A stretch of 64,000 bases of DNA from Spirochaetia bacterium (GCA_029975555.1 JARKOY010000173.1:101831-165830); one strand, 5' to 3'; positions 27,103 through 36,900 are shown, counted from the stretch's first letter. Program-made: numbers and translations. The notes: generated by a model from the letters alone, not told the origin.

Positions 27103-29316
27103 ATGAAACATCGCACCATGATACAGACGGCGGCAATGCTCGTCTGTGGCGTTGCACTGCTGCTGGCGTGCCAACTGGGAATATCTTCTGGCATGGGGAA
27201 GGTCCGCATCCACTGCGCTGTCCCCGAGGAATTGACGGGCCTTACCGGGAAAGCTGCGGCCAAGGGGCTCATCGGCCCTCCGTCTGGTTGGAGGATCGCC
27301 TCGTACCGCCTCACGTTCACCGCCGACACCGGCGAAGTAGTCACTAAGAGTCTCGGCAGAGGAAGCGGAGAGGTGGCACTGAAGGTTGGGGGGTGGACCT
27401 GTCTCGCGGAAGGGCTGACGGCAGAGGGAACTGTCGTCGTTGAGAAAACGCTGCGCGTATCCACAGAGCCGGGCAAGACGCTCGACCTCGCCATTCCGCT
27501 GCACCTGGCAAAGGGCAAGGGGTCTCTCCAGATCGCCTTTTCTCCCAGCCAAGCGCCGAGCGCCGGATGGAAGTACGCGGCCTCGCTCGTCTACAGAGGC
27601 CTTCCCGGAGATGCATCGTTTGAGGGGCCCCAAGAGTTTTCGACGGAGATTCCTGCAACAGAGACAGCGCTCAGCGTCTCGGACATCGATTCCGGATACT
27701 ACAGTCTCGCCGTGCAGCTCAAGGATAGCTCCTCGGCGACGGTTGCGGGCATCACCACGAGCATCCTAGTCCTGCCGAGGCAGAGCTCCATCGGAGAATG
27801 CCGCATCGCGCTCTCCGATCCATCGGTCACCATCTCACTCGTTGCGCCCACCCTTGAATTGTCGGTGGATGCGGCGATCGCCGTCGACCGCTACCTCAAC
27901 AGAAGCCAATCCATGATTGTGCCGCTCGCCATCGCTCAAAACGGGACCGATCTCAATATCGACTGGTACGTGAACGGCGCAAAAGTAGAAGGCACCCAGC
28001 GCGAAGTCTGTCAGGGCATGCCTGGCCTCCGGATCGTGTTGGGGGCGAACGGCGCAGCGACCATGCAGACGACAATGAAAGTGGACGCCTTACTGACAGA
28101 GGCTGGTTCAGGGCTCTCCAACGTGCTCTCCCACACATCTTACGTGTCAGTTGGGCCAGTGTCGGGCTGTGCCGAATGGATACAGAGCATCGATTATCAC
28201 GCGGCGATGGGTTCTTCTGTGTTCAATTCGACCGACGCTTTCAATGCGGGGACGGGGGCGCAGGCGGACGCAAAGTGGGTAGCTACAAACCCGGGCGGCT
28301 TGATCGCCGTTGCGGGACTCGACAGAAATAGCGCCCTGCACCTCTTTTACTCGCCCTGCGGCACGAGCCTTTCTGTTCCTTCTTCCGTGGGATGGCTGAG
28401 GCTCTGGCGCGATAAAGTCGTGGTCGACAAGAGCGAGCGGAGCCCGGACCGGGTGAGCATTTCTCCCGACGGCTCGTTCATCGCCGCCGGAGCATCCACA
28501 TCGAACTGGTTTAGGCTATATGCCCTCGACGGCGCCGGAAAGATACTGTCTACGAGGGATATAGTGAGCGCAAAAAATGGAGCTCCGACCTTTTCGAACA
28601 TCAAGGCGATAAGATTCTCTGCCGATTCCGGACGGCTGTTCATCCTTGCGAATGCTCCAGAAAAAATCCTTGTGTTCAACGTCCAAGACTTGGTGTCCGG
28701 TGGCGAAGCGCACAGCGGCCATGAGTTTTCTTTCTCAAGCTGCTTCGAGTCGCCCCCGAGTTCTCCGCTCGGCATGGAAGATATGGTCCTCCTCTCCGAC
28801 GGGTGGATTGCAGCCTGTTCCTCGAATGTCGCGAGGGTCTTCTTTGTGCACTATTCGGAGGCCTCAGGCCAATTCTCCGCAGGCCAGCCGTTTGCGAGCG
28901 GTGTGAACAACGAATCGCTCGGCGAGCCAAAATCCCTCGCCTTCGATGAAGAGAGCGGGCTCTGTTACGCCCTTGGCTACTCTAAAAAGCTCCACATCTT
29001 TGCAAGGGGCGATGGATCGTCGGGCTACGCGCCTCTTGCGCCCCTGAGCCTTCCCAACGAGTTCGACAAAGCCCGGTCCTTGGCCCTTGTGAAGAATCGC
29101 GATGGCGGCGCAAAGTTCCTCGTCGCGGGCGGGGGGTCTAGCCTTGGTGTCATTGCCCTCGCTCCCTCCGGCCAGCCAGGCGCCTCCTCTTTCCTCGACT
29201 CAGCGGTGGAAGATTATTCCGGCATACGCTCGATAGGAAATCTTGCCCCCTTGGGAAGTTCGGTCGTTGCCTCGGGAGGCTCGAGCGGGCTAGTCGCCAC
29301 GTTCGACATACGATAA
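27103..29316 (+). CDS. Lipoprotein with C-terminal beta-propeller-like region
   Basis: 737 residues with a lipoprotein signal peptide (VALLLAC, lipid-modified Cys at about residue 23). The N-terminal 380 residues look like tandem beta-sandwich or Ig-like modules (IASYRLTFTADTGEV; ITTSILVLPRQSS). The C-terminal ~330 residues have WD/YVTN-like propeller strands (RVSISPDGSFIAAGAS, IKAIRFSADSGRLFILANAPEKILVF, PKSLAFDEESGLCYALGYSKKLHIF). No catalytic motif was found. The build is typical of spirochaete surface or periplasmic lipoproteins. The gene stands alone between divergent glgA and convergent gcvPB. Confidence 0.75.
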   Translation: MKHRTMIQTAAMLVCGVALLLACQLGISSGMGKVRIHCAVPEELTGLTGKAAAKGLIGPPSGWRIASYRLTFTADTGEVVTKSLGRGSGEVALKVGGWTCLAEGLTAEGTVVVEKTLRVSTEPGKTLDLAIPLHLAKGKGSLQIAFSPSQAPSAGWKYAASLVYRGLPGDASFEGPQEFSTEIPATETALSVSDIDSGYYSLAVQLKDSSSATVAGITTSILVLPRQSSIGECRIALSDPSVTISLVAPTLELSVDAAIAVDRYLNRSQSMIVPLAIAQNGTDLNIDWYVNGAKVEGTQREVCQGMPGLRIVLGANGAATMQTTMKVDALLTEAGSGLSNVLSHTSYVSVGPVSGCAEWIQSIDYHAAMGSSVFNSTDAFNAGTGAQADAKWVATNPGGLIAVAGLDRNSALHLFYSPCGTSLSVPSSVGWLRLWRDKVVVDKSERSPDRVSISPDGSFIAAGASTSNWFRLYALDGAGKILSTRDIVSAKNGAPTFSNIKAIRFSADSGRLFILANAPEKILVFNVQDLVSGGEAHSGHEFSFSSCFESPPSSPLGMEDMVLLSDGWIAACSSNVARVFFVHYSEASGQFSAGQPFASGVNNESLGEPKSLAFDEESGLCYALGYSKKLHIFARGDGSSGYAPLAPLSLPNEFDKARSLALVKNRDGGAKFLVAGGGSSLGVIALAPSGQPGASSFLDSAVEDYSGIRSIGNLAPLGSSVVASGGSSGLVATFDIR

Positions 29317-29356
29317 AAATACGCAACGGCCGCCGTCAGGAGGGCGGCCGCTGCGT
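29313..29356 (-). terminator. Terminator of the gcv operon
   Basis: A 14-base GC-rich stem with one mismatch (29321-29334 with 29343-29356), a short loop and, on the minus strand, an ATTTTTAT run directly after it. It lies 7 bases past gcvPB and could also act weakly on the convergent lipoprotein transcript. Confidence 0.75.
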
Positions 29357-29362
29357 GGAACC

Positions 29363-30805
29363 TCAGCCTCGATAACAGAGAACAGGACAGCGGGCAGCCA
29401 TCACCTCGTCGAGGCGAGCCACGGGTGCGTTGTGCGGGGCCTCATGCAGAAGTTCGGGCTGGCTGGCGGCCTCCGCCGCGATCTTCCTCAGAGCCTCGGC
29501 ATAGAGGTCGAGCGTCTCCTTGGACTCAGTCTCCGTCGGCTCAATCATGAGGGCCTCCTGCACGATGAGGGGAAAATAGATGGTGGGCGGATGGAAACCG
29601 TAGTCTATGAGGCGCTTTGCGATGTCCAGCGTGTGAACGCCCTCGGCTACTGTGCCTTTCGCGACGAATTCATGCATGCAGTGCCGCTTGTAGGGCACGG
29701 GATACACGGCTTCGACGAGCGACTTTAAGTAATTCGCGTTCAACACCGCATTCTCGGCGACGCGCCGTAGACCGTCCGCACCCATCATGAGGAGATAGAC
29801 GTAGGCCCGCACCAGGATTCCGAAATTGCCGTGGAAGGCCTTTACCCTGCCGATACTCTTCGGCGGCATGGCGAGTCGGTAGGCCTCCCCGTCCTTTACG
29901 ACGACGGGCCCCGGCAGATACGGCGCCAAGCTCTCGTTTGCGGCGACCATGCCTGCCCCGGGGCCTCCGCCTCCGTGCGGCGTCGAAAATGTCTTGTGCA
30001 GGTTGAAGTGCATGACGTCGATGCCCGATCTCCCCGGCCTGAAGATGCCGGCGAGCGCGTTCATGTTGGCGCCGTCGCCGTAGACATAGCCTCCAGCCTC
30101 GTGCACCAGTCTGCAAATCTCTTCGATGTTCTTCTCGAAGAGGCCGAGCGTGTTGGGATTCGTGATCATGATGCCCGCCACGCTCTCATCGAGGGCTGAG
30201 CGCAGCGCGGTCATGTCGATGTTCCCGTCGGGCCCTGAGGGAATAGTCTGGGTCACAAAGCCTGCCATCGTACAGCTCGCGGGGTTTGTCCCGTGGGCCG
30301 AATCGGGGATGAGCATCTTTCTGCGCCCATCGTCTCCTCGCGCTCTGAGCGCGGCGCGGATCATGAGCACTCCGGAGAGCTCGCCGTGGGCGCCGGCCGC
30401 AGGCTGCAGCGAGGCTGCGGCAAAACCGCCGATTTCGCGGAGGCCTTCCTGCAGCCTCCACATGAGCTCGAGCGCGCCTTGTGCGTGTTCCTCGCCGACG
30501 AGTGGATGAAGGTTTTTCCAGCCGGGGTTCGACGCGGCGACCTCGTTGACCTTCGGATTGTACTTCATGGTGCAGGAACCGAGCGGATAAAATTCGGTAT
30601 CAATGGAAAAATTCTTCTGCGAAAGCCGCGTAAAGTGCCGCACCACCGTGAGTTCGTCGAGTTCGGGAAGATCGAGCTCCTCACGGACCAAGTCTTCGGG
30701 CAACACATACTCGGGGACGTCCGATTTAGGAAGAGCACAGCCCCTTCGGCCTGTCCTCGACAATTCGTAGACAAGAGGCTCGTCGCGCATGTTCATAGTG
30801 TTCAT
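29363..30805 (-). CDS. gcvPB: Glycine dehydrogenase (decarboxylating) subunit 2
   Basis: C-terminal half of the split P-protein of the glycine cleavage system, 480 residues. It carries the PLP lysine in HFNLHKTFSTPHGGGGPG, preceded by the glycine-rich SAHGTNPASCTMAGF and DGANMNALAG. With GcvPA it decarboxylates glycine and passes the aminomethyl group to lipoyl-GcvH. The ATG at 30805 overlaps the gcvPA stop, implying coupled synthesis of the two subunits in equal amounts. It is the last gene of gcvT-H-PA-PB. Confidence 0.95.
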   Translation of the reverse strand: MNTMNMRDEPLVYELSRTGRRGCALPKSDVPEYVLPEDLVREELDLPELDELTVVRHFTRLSQKNFSIDTEFYPLGSCTMKYNPKVNEVAASNPGWKNLHPLVGEEHAQGALELMWRLQEGLREIGGFAAASLQPAAGAHGELSGVLMIRAALRARGDDGRRKMLIPDSAHGTNPASCTMAGFVTQTIPSGPDGNIDMTALRSALDESVAGIMITNPNTLGLFEKNIEEICRLVHEAGGYVYGDGANMNALAGIFRPGRSGIDVMHFNLHKTFSTPHGGGGPGAGMVAANESLAPYLPGPVVVKDGEAYRLAMPPKSIGRVKAFHGNFGILVRAYVYLLMMGADGLRRVAENAVLNANYLKSLVEAVYPVPYKRHCMHEFVAKGTVAEGVHTLDIAKRLIDYGFHPPTIYFPLIVQEALMIEPTETESKETLDLYAEALRKIAAEAASQPELLHEAPHNAPVARLDEVMAARCPVLCYRG

Positions 30806-32121
30806 TTTGAAGCCTCCTTGAGCGCCGCCGCGAGCCGTTCGATTTGAGCTCGGGTGTTCATCTCAGTTACGCAGACCAAAAGCTCATGGTCCCTGTCGGA
30901 GTAATACCGGGAGAGCGCCAGCCCCGGCATGATCCCTCTCTTGGTGAGTATTTCGACAAGCTGCGCGGCGGGCTTGGGCGTCTCGACAAGGAATTCGCGG
31001 AAGAACCGCGAGCTTCGCACGCGATACCCCGGAATCTTGCCTAACAGCTCGGCGGCATAGTGGGCCTTGTCGTAGGACTGCTTCGCGACCTCCTTAAGCC
31101 CCTGTTTGCCGAGCGTCGCCAGATAGATGCAGGTTTGCAGCATGCTGAGGCCCTGGTTGGAACAGATGTTGGAGACCGCCTTCTCCCGGCGGATGTGCTG
31201 CTCGCGCGTCGAAAGCGTGAGGACGAACCCTCTCCTGCCGATCTTATCCTTCGTCTCGCCAACGATGCGGCCCGGCATGCGCCGCACGAGGGCTTCGGTC
31301 GTCCCCATGATGCCCAAATAAGGCCCCCCGAAATTCAACGGGTTACCTAGCCACTGCCCCTCCGCAGTCACGATGTCCGCGCCCTGCTCTCCCGGGCTCT
31401 TCATGAGCGCACACATGAGGGGGTCCGCCTGCACGATGCAGAGTGCTCCTGCCTCATGCGCCCGTTCCGCAGCTTTCTCGATTGGATACACCTCGCCACA
31501 AAAATCTGGGTAGGCGACGACGATCGCGGCCGTCCGGTCATCGAAGGAGGCCGCCTCGGGCGCACCCCTGTACTCCACAAACTCAATGTCGAATGAAGCA
31601 CAGTACGTCTCGATGACCTGCGCATATTCAGGGTGCAGGTCCACGGGAAGCAATATGCGCTTTCGGTCTTCTTTCGCCTTCCACGCCATAAGCACCGCTT
31701 CGGCCAGCGCAGTGGCGCCGTCGTAGTGCGAGGCGTTGACCACCGCCATACCGAGGAGCTTCGCCATCATGCTCTGGTACTCGAAGATCGCCTGGAGCGT
31801 GCCCTGGGACACCTCGGGCTGGTATGGCGTATATGCGGTGAGGAACTCCCCTCGGCTCGCGAGGGCAGGGACCACCGCGGGGATATACCCATAGTACGCC
31901 CCGGCGCCCAAAAACCAGTCCATTTTTTTTGTCTGAACATTGCGCTCAGCGAGGGATTCGACTGCCTCGAGCGCCTCGACCTCGGAGACTCCCTCGGGCA
32001 GATCAAGGCTACCTATGCGAAGACGTTCAGGGATATCAGAAAAAAGCTCTTGCACTGACGAGACGCCGATTGCCTTGAGCATTTCGGCCCGCTCTTCATC
32101 AGTATTAGGAATAAACGGCAC
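30802..32121 (-). CDS. gcvPA: Glycine dehydrogenase (decarboxylating) subunit 1
   Basis: N-terminal half of the split P-protein, 439 residues: FIPNTDEERAEMLKAIGV at the start, GAGAYYGYIPAVVPALASRGEFLTAYTPYQPEVSQGTLQ, ANASHYDG-like (NASHYDGATALAEA) and REQHIRREKAVSNICSNQ. It lacks the PLP lysine, as expected, and forms the active site with GcvPB. It starts 3 bases after the gcvH stop and overlaps gcvPB. Confidence 0.95.
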   Translation of the reverse strand: MPFIPNTDEERAEMLKAIGVSSVQELFSDIPERLRIGSLDLPEGVSEVEALEAVESLAERNVQTKKMDWFLGAGAYYGYIPAVVPALASRGEFLTAYTPYQPEVSQGTLQAIFEYQSMMAKLLGMAVVNASHYDGATALAEAVLMAWKAKEDRKRILLPVDLHPEYAQVIETYCASFDIEFVEYRGAPEAASFDDRTAAIVVAYPDFCGEVYPIEKAAERAHEAGALCIVQADPLMCALMKSPGEQGADIVTAEGQWLGNPLNFGGPYLGIMGTTEALVRRMPGRIVGETKDKIGRRGFVLTLSTREQHIRREKAVSNICSNQGLSMLQTCIYLATLGKQGLKEVAKQSYDKAHYAAELLGKIPGYRVRSSRFFREFLVETPKPAAQLVEILTKRGIMPGLALSRYYSDRDHELLVCVTEMNTRAQIERLAAALKEASK

Positions 32122-32124
32122 GAC

Positions 32125-32508
32125 TCATTCCTCCCCTATGGCCTTTCCATAGGCTGCCGAATCGAGCAGGCTCTGGAATTCCGCCGGATCTGAGGGAGCG
32201 ACCTTGATGAGCCAGCCGTCTCCATAGCAATCTTTGTTCACTAAAGAAGGATCGTTCTTTACCGCCTCATTGACCTCGACCACCGTGCCGGAGAGCGGCG
32301 CATAGAGGTCGCTCGCGGCCTTGACCGACTCGATGGTGCCGAATATCGCCCCCTTAGCGAGGGTCTTTCCTACTGCGGGGAGCTCGACGAACACCACATC
32401 GCCCAGCTCGGCCTGCGCATGGTCGGAAATGCCGAACACCATATACTCGCCGCTCGGCTTTGCATATTCATGCGATTCTAGGTACCTTGCGTTCTTATCG
32501 ATTGCCAT
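32125..32508 (-). CDS. gcvH: Glycine cleavage system H protein
   Basis: Lipoyl carrier of the glycine cleavage system, 127 residues. The lipoylation site is the lysine of GTIESVKAASDLYAPLSGTVVEVN, within the canonical H-protein fold. I start it at ATG 32508, 6 bases after GGAGG; the in-frame ATG at 32514 leaves no spacing to the ribosome site. It lies between gcvT and gcvPA. The L protein (lipoamide dehydrogenase) and lipoate attachment genes are not in the window. Confidence 0.95.
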   Translation of the reverse strand: MAIDKNARYLESHEYAKPSGEYMVFGISDHAQAELGDVVFVELPAVGKTLAKGAIFGTIESVKAASDLYAPLSGTVVEVNEAVKNDPSLVNKDCYGDGWLIKVAPSDPAEFQSLLDSAAYGKAIGEE

Positions 32509-32578
32509 GATCATCCTCCCACAATGAAATTTCTTACTGTATGAGCGTTTCGATGTGAGCGTCTCGATCGCGCCGCCT

Positions 32579-33691
32579 TCAGCGCCGGTAGGCCGGCACA
32601 TAGAGCGGGCGTTTGACGACGACGGCTTCGCGCGACTGGCCACGGATGAGCACCGCGACGTGGGTGCCCACCTTGGCGAATTCAGGCTCGACGAAGGCGT
32701 TTGCGGCGTATTTCTTGACTGTCGGGCAGAACATCCCCGCAACGCAGCGGCCGACGACGGTGCCTTCAGGAGAGGCGACCTCATAGCCCTCGCGAGGAAC
32801 GCCGCCGAACACTTCAATGCCGACGAGCTTCCGGCTGACACCTTTTTCGATGATGGCGAGCAGGGCTTCTTTGCCGACAAACTCTTTGTCAAAATCGCAG
32901 GCCCACTTGAAGCCGGCTTCGATCGGATTTATCTCAATGCTGATCTCGTGCCCGTGGAGCGGCATCCCCGCCTCGAACCGAAGGCTGTCCCGTGCGGCCA
33001 GACCGATCGGCTTGGTCTCGATGCCGAGCGACTCCCCTTGTCGCAACAGAAATTCCCACAGCTGCAGCGCTTTTTCCGCCGGAAAGAAGAGCTCGCCGCC
33101 ATCCTCGCCGGTGTATCCTGTTCGGCCGAAGAGCACAGGAATGCCGTCGATGGCAATATTGCCCCAGCAGAACCTCTGGATGTTCGAAACAGGGCTGTCT
33201 GCGACCCTATCGATGAGCTCGATGGCCCGCGGCCCCTGGACAGCGATCATGTACGTGTCGTCGGAGCGATCGACCACCTCGACGTTGGACGGTGCATGGG
33301 CCTTGAACCACGCCAGGTCTGTCGCGCGGTTCGAGGCGTTGACGACGATCCACCACGATGTCGGCAATCTGTACACAAAAAGATCGTCGATGATCCCGCC
33401 CGCCTCGTCGAGCAACAGCGAATACCGGGCCATGGGCGGCACGAGGTCGGAGACCTTCGCCGTTATCATGCGCGCGACAAAGTCGTCGGCGCCCTGCCCT
33501 GTGATTTCAAATTGCCCCATGTGGTCGATATCAAAAAGGCCGACAGATCGCCGGGTTATAAGATGCTCTTCGACGGCCCCCGTGGAATAGTTGATCGGCA
33601 TATCGTACCCCGCAAAGGGCGCCATCTTCGCGCCGTGGGCAACATGCCAATCGTGCAGTGCCGTAGTATTCGTAGGCTCCTCCCTATTCAT
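32579..33691 (-). CDS. gcvT: Glycine cleavage system T protein (aminomethyltransferase)
   Basis: Transfers the methylene group from aminomethyl-GcvH to tetrahydrofolate and releases ammonia; 370 residues. N-terminal block ALHDWHVAHGAKMAPFAGYDMPINY; then RRSVGLFDIDHMGQFEITG, a folate-contact region around RTGYTGEDGGELF, and the C-terminal barrel GMPLHGHEIS ... NPIEAGFKWACDF. It is the first gene of gcvT-H-PA-PB. The ATG at 33691 has no clear Shine-Dalgarno sequence and lies only about 12 bases from the predicted transcription start; a GGGAGGAG occurs just inside the frame. Confidence 0.94.
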   Translation of the reverse strand: MNREEPTNTTALHDWHVAHGAKMAPFAGYDMPINYSTGAVEEHLITRRSVGLFDIDHMGQFEITGQGADDFVARMITAKVSDLVPPMARYSLLLDEAGGIIDDLFVYRLPTSWWIVVNASNRATDLAWFKAHAPSNVEVVDRSDDTYMIAVQGPRAIELIDRVADSPVSNIQRFCWGNIAIDGIPVLFGRTGYTGEDGGELFFPAEKALQLWEFLLRQGESLGIETKPIGLAARDSLRFEAGMPLHGHEISIEINPIEAGFKWACDFDKEFVGKEALLAIIEKGVSRKLVGIEVFGGVPREGYEVASPEGTVVGRCVAGMFCPTVKKYAANAFVEPEFAKVGTHVAVLIRGQSREAVVVKRPLYVPAYRR

Positions 33692-33709
33692 ATTGTGAAA
33701 TGCCGTTTT

Positions 33710-33738
33710 ATTGTACCATCACTATCCGAGGCTGACAA
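33710..33738 (-). promoter_or_regulatory. gcv operon promoter
   Basis: Minus-strand TTGTCA (33733-33738), a 17-base spacer and TACAAT (33710-33715), 18 bases before gcvT. No glycine riboswitch fits in the 57-base gap. Confidence 0.6.
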
Positions 33739-33748
33739 CGAGCGGCAC

Positions 33749-34555
33749 TCAGAAACTTGCGCGGGTCAAGGGTTTGTCGAGCGCGATTCCCTCGCTGAGG
33801 AAGGCGCGGGTTTTGCCCTCGATGAGGAACTGGACGTCCTTGATGTTCTGGAACTCGGTGAGGGTGTAGACGATTTGTCTGAGCTGGGCGATATACCCCT
33901 CTTTGCCGTAGCGGTTGTACCCAAAAGCATCGTTGAAATCGACGATGGCAGTGGTCCCCTTGACGCTTACGCCGCGCAGTTTCGTGCCCGAAGGGATGAG
34001 CGACAAAAGATTCGCGCGCAGTTCGGATTCGGTGGGGCCCTCAAGGAGTATCTCGAGCGTATCCTGCATCGGGCTATCGGACACCGGAATGGCCCGCTTC
34101 ACCCTCTGACTCGAAATAGACCCGTCGTCATGGATCTGGACGAAGTACAGCACCGCGGTGCGCGTCTTTTTCGTCGGCGCCTGTTCTGGCGCCTGTTCAG
34201 AAGGAGGCCCCGAGGTGCTGGGTAAAGCGGTCTGGGCAGAAGGTGCAGGAGAAGTACTGGGCGCTGCGGTCTGCCCAGAAGGTAAAGGAGTCTGAGGAGC
34301 GGACACTGCGGGAGGTGCCTCCGGCGAGGGCTTTTGCTGCTCAGGCTGCTGAGGCTCTTGGGTCTGCACCGTCGGCGCCGAAGGAGCCGGCTTCGACACC
34401 GCATGGCGGAGCGCATCCAGAAAACCGGTCTTCTGTACGACGGCCCGAATGTCTTCAAACTTTACGAGAAAAAGGATCAAAAGCACGACGAACGCCACGA
34501 TCCAGAGAAGACACCCTGCCTTTGAACTCGCTCGTTTTTTCCTTCGTACAGCCAT
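33749..34555 (-). CDS. Membrane-anchored GerMN-domain protein
   Basis: 268 residues. A basic N-terminus and one TM segment (about 15-32, CLLWIVAFVVLLILFLVKF) precede a Pro/Ala/Ser/Gln linker (about 55-130). The C-terminal GerMN fold follows (about 135-265: ILLEGPTESELRANLLSLIP, GTKLRGVSVKGTTAIVDFN, QLRQIVYTLTEFQNIKDVQFLIEG). GerMN domains also occur outside spore formers, in envelope proteins of unknown role, so no germination function is implied. It is last in a four-gene minus-strand run that begins near 37.7 kb. Confidence 0.8.
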   Translation of the reverse strand: MAVRRKKRASSKAGCLLWIVAFVVLLILFLVKFEDIRAVVQKTGFLDALRHAVSKPAPSAPTVQTQEPQQPEQQKPSPEAPPAVSAPQTPLPSGQTAAPSTSPAPSAQTALPSTSGPPSEQAPEQAPTKKTRTAVLYFVQIHDDGSISSQRVKRAIPVSDSPMQDTLEILLEGPTESELRANLLSLIPSGTKLRGVSVKGTTAIVDFNDAFGYNRYGKEGYIAQLRQIVYTLTEFQNIKDVQFLIEGKTRAFLSEGIALDKPLTRASF

Positions 34556-34567
34556 ACCCTATCGATC

Positions 34568-35614
34568 CTACTTTTGACGGGCAAAAGGGTCAAGAATGAG
34601 GCTGGCGCTGTGTTCAGGATTCACCTCGTCATGCCTAATGGTGAAAAACTCCGCCGTTTCTGGCTCTCTGTCGAGGAATACGATTTGCCAGAGCGCAGGA
34701 TTATGGATCTGTACGAGCTGTCCGCGGGCACGGAGCGCAAAATGGCCGGAAACCGGCCTGTGCCCGGAAAACCAGACGGCGTGCCGGGCCACCTCCACAG
34801 ATTCAAACACTGCTTCCATGCTCTTCGCAACGGACCCTTCTTCCGCCTCCCCGTTGGCCGTCCAGATCAGCGCCTGGACGACCTCGGGGTGCCGGGCGAT
34901 GATCGCCGACCTGGAAAGCGCCACAGCCGGCTCGGCGTGGCTCGCGCAGTAGTTGCTGCCTACCGCTGCGATCGGCAAGGAGAGCTCGTAGCGGCGCACG
35001 AGCCTGCCGATATCGTGGCCGTAGCGGAGCTGGAGCCACAGCGCGCCCATCCGCCCCTCATCGGCATATTTGTAAAAAGGAAAATCGCCGTGGTCGGCGG
35101 CGTTTGTCATGTTGTCGTGGTTGCCCTTCAGACAGAAAACTAAATTCGGAAAACGGCACTGAAGATCGATGACCCTGAGCAAGGTACCGAGCGACAGTCC
35201 CATCTCTTCGTCCATCTCCGGAGAAAGGACTGTGGCAGCATCGTGGGCTTCGGCGATCTTGGTGGAGACTCGAATCCAGCGCCCTGCCGCCTCTTGTCCC
35301 TCCCCGTGAGGAATGTCGCCCAGCAACACGAGAAAGGCCCGATCGTGCTCCAGCGCAGCATGCAAAGGCTCGCCCAGGGCAGGAAACACTGTCCGAAGCA
35401 GTGCATCGACGAAGCCTATCCGCGCATGGAGGTCCGGCACGAGGATGCAAGGCTTCTGGCGCGGCAACTGGACCAGTCCGCCCGGCGAAGAACTGCCGGA
35501 CACGCGCGGCCTCAGCCATGGAGGAATGGTCTGGCCAACCTTCAGCGCCGACCGGAGTGCTCCTTCTAGTCTTTCCGCAGATGGAAGGGGCTGTTGTGTT
35601 TCCTCCACGGTCAT
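34568..35614 (-). CDS. Calcineurin-like metallophosphoesterase
   Basis: 348 residues with the full metallophosphatase signature: DLHAR (DxH), GDIPHG (GD), GNHDN (GNHD), a histidine in CASHAEP, and GHRP near the C-terminus. It should hydrolyse a phosphoester using two metal ions; the substrate is unknown. I chose ATG 35614, 8 bases after GAGGAG, over the in-frame GTG at 35623. It lies between the TPR gene and the GerMN gene with 12-21 base gaps, which suggests one transcript. Confidence 0.82.
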   Translation of the reverse strand: MTVEETQQPLPSAERLEGALRSALKVGQTIPPWLRPRVSGSSSPGGLVQLPRQKPCILVPDLHARIGFVDALLRTVFPALGEPLHAALEHDRAFLVLLGDIPHGEGQEAAGRWIRVSTKIAEAHDAATVLSPEMDEEMGLSLGTLLRVIDLQCRFPNLVFCLKGNHDNMTNAADHGDFPFYKYADEGRMGALWLQLRYGHDIGRLVRRYELSLPIAAVGSNYCASHAEPAVALSRSAIIARHPEVVQALIWTANGEAEEGSVAKSMEAVFESVEVARHAVWFSGHRPVSGHFALRARGQLVQIHNPALWQIVFLDREPETAEFFTIRHDEVNPEHSASLILDPFARQK

Positions 35615-35635
35615 ACAGAGCACTCCTCGTGCCGC

Positions 35636-36898
35636 TTATGCACCTGATCCGCCAGAATCCGCCGAAGCATCGATTTTCTTCAGCCATTCTTTTGCAATGG
35701 TGTCTTCCGGATCGAATTCTAGGGCGGTCTTAAAAAAGCCTTCCGCCTCTCTGATTCTCCCCTGGCGGTACGCGAGGGCCCCAAGATTGACGATGATCTT
35801 CACATTCTCAGGCTCGATCCTGAGCGCCCGCTCGAGATCTGACTTTGCCGCATCGAGCTTTCCGAGCTCCATCTCGCAGATGGAGAGCTCGTTGTACACA
35901 TCCACACCCTCCGCCCCTTTTTCGATCGCAGTCCGAAAGGCCTGTTCTCCTTCGGCCCACCGGCCCATGCGTCGATTTGCCCACCCCACGAGGAACCAGC
36001 CGCTCCAGACATCGGGATATTTACCCACGAACTGCCGCGCACGCTCGAGCCCCTGCTCCTCTTTGCCCATCTGAATGAAATCATAGGCTTCTTTGAAGAG
36101 CGTGTCGAGGTAGCCCATACCCTTAAGTTTTTCCAAAATGGACCTCGCTCGTTTCGTGCGCGCTTCGTCGTCGTTCATGCCTATGTAGCTCGTGAATAGG
36201 GAGACTGCCCTGTCGTAGTTGTGCTTTCTTAAAAAGAAGAAGGCGGCATGGTAGTATGCGGGAGGGAAGACGTCTCTGAGCGCCAGGAGAGACTGGTAGT
36301 ATCTGTATGCGAGGTCGTCTTCTTTTTCGGCCTCTTCATCGTGGCCAGAGTCGACGAGATACTTCGCGTGCTCTTCGTGCATGAGCGCAAGGTTGATAGA
36401 CGGCTCGGGGCGTTCGGGCTCGAGGCCACTCGCGGCGAAAAAAATCTCTTCTGCGACGTCCCACTCCCTCGATTCGGCTTTCTGGATGCCCGCCGCGATC
36501 AACTCTTCAAAGAGCCCTGGGCGCGCCGTCTTGACGTAGGTCCGATATTTTTCGGCATGGACATTGGTCGGATCCCAGGCGAGCACCCGGAGCATGCCCG
36601 TGAGGAGACTTTCTGCCGTGATGGACTCAGGACTGAGTTTGACCACCGGAGCCTGCATCTGCACAGGATAGGGAATGGAAGGATCGATTCCTTCGGGAAC
36701 ACGGGCCTGAACACCATTCCCCTCAAACCTGATGTACACGATGCTCGAAAGCGCCAACTTTTTCCGCGCCTCGAACGCTTCCGCCGGGGACTTTTCTGCC
36801 TCATCTCCGCCCCGAGATTTATTCTGCCCGCCTGTGGCCGCGTGGCTCTCGCGCAACGGCGGCTTCGTGCCCGGCATCCTCCTCGACTTCTCAATCAT
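35636..36898 (-). CDS. TPR-repeat protein
   Basis: 420 residues, cytoplasmic by sequence (no signal peptide or TM). The first ~90 residues are charged. Helical repeats follow, and the last four or five are clear TPRs (for example WSGWFLVGWANRRMGRWAEG, VDVYNELSICEMELGKLDAA, KIIVNLGALAYRQGRIREAE). It probably scaffolds protein complexes; no partner is evident. The start has AAGGA 7 bases upstream and lies 2 bases after the stop of the preceding membrane-protein gene. Confidence 0.78.
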   Translation of the reverse strand: MIEKSRRMPGTKPPLRESHAATGGQNKSRGGDEAEKSPAEAFEARKKLALSSIVYIRFEGNGVQARVPEGIDPSIPYPVQMQAPVVKLSPESITAESLLTGMLRVLAWDPTNVHAEKYRTYVKTARPGLFEELIAAGIQKAESREWDVAEEIFFAASGLEPERPEPSINLALMHEEHAKYLVDSGHDEEAEKEDDLAYRYYQSLLALRDVFPPAYYHAAFFFLRKHNYDRAVSLFTSYIGMNDDEARTKRARSILEKLKGMGYLDTLFKEAYDFIQMGKEEQGLERARQFVGKYPDVWSGWFLVGWANRRMGRWAEGEQAFRTAIEKGAEGVDVYNELSICEMELGKLDAAKSDLERALRIEPENVKIIVNLGALAYRQGRIREAEGFFKTALEFDPEDTIAKEWLKKIDASADSGGSGA

Positions 36899-36900
36899 AG

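Noticed and set aside
33692..33748. Possible glycine riboswitch before gcvT
   Set aside because: Only 57 bases separate gcvT from the next gene and they hold a good promoter; there is no room for an aptamer.
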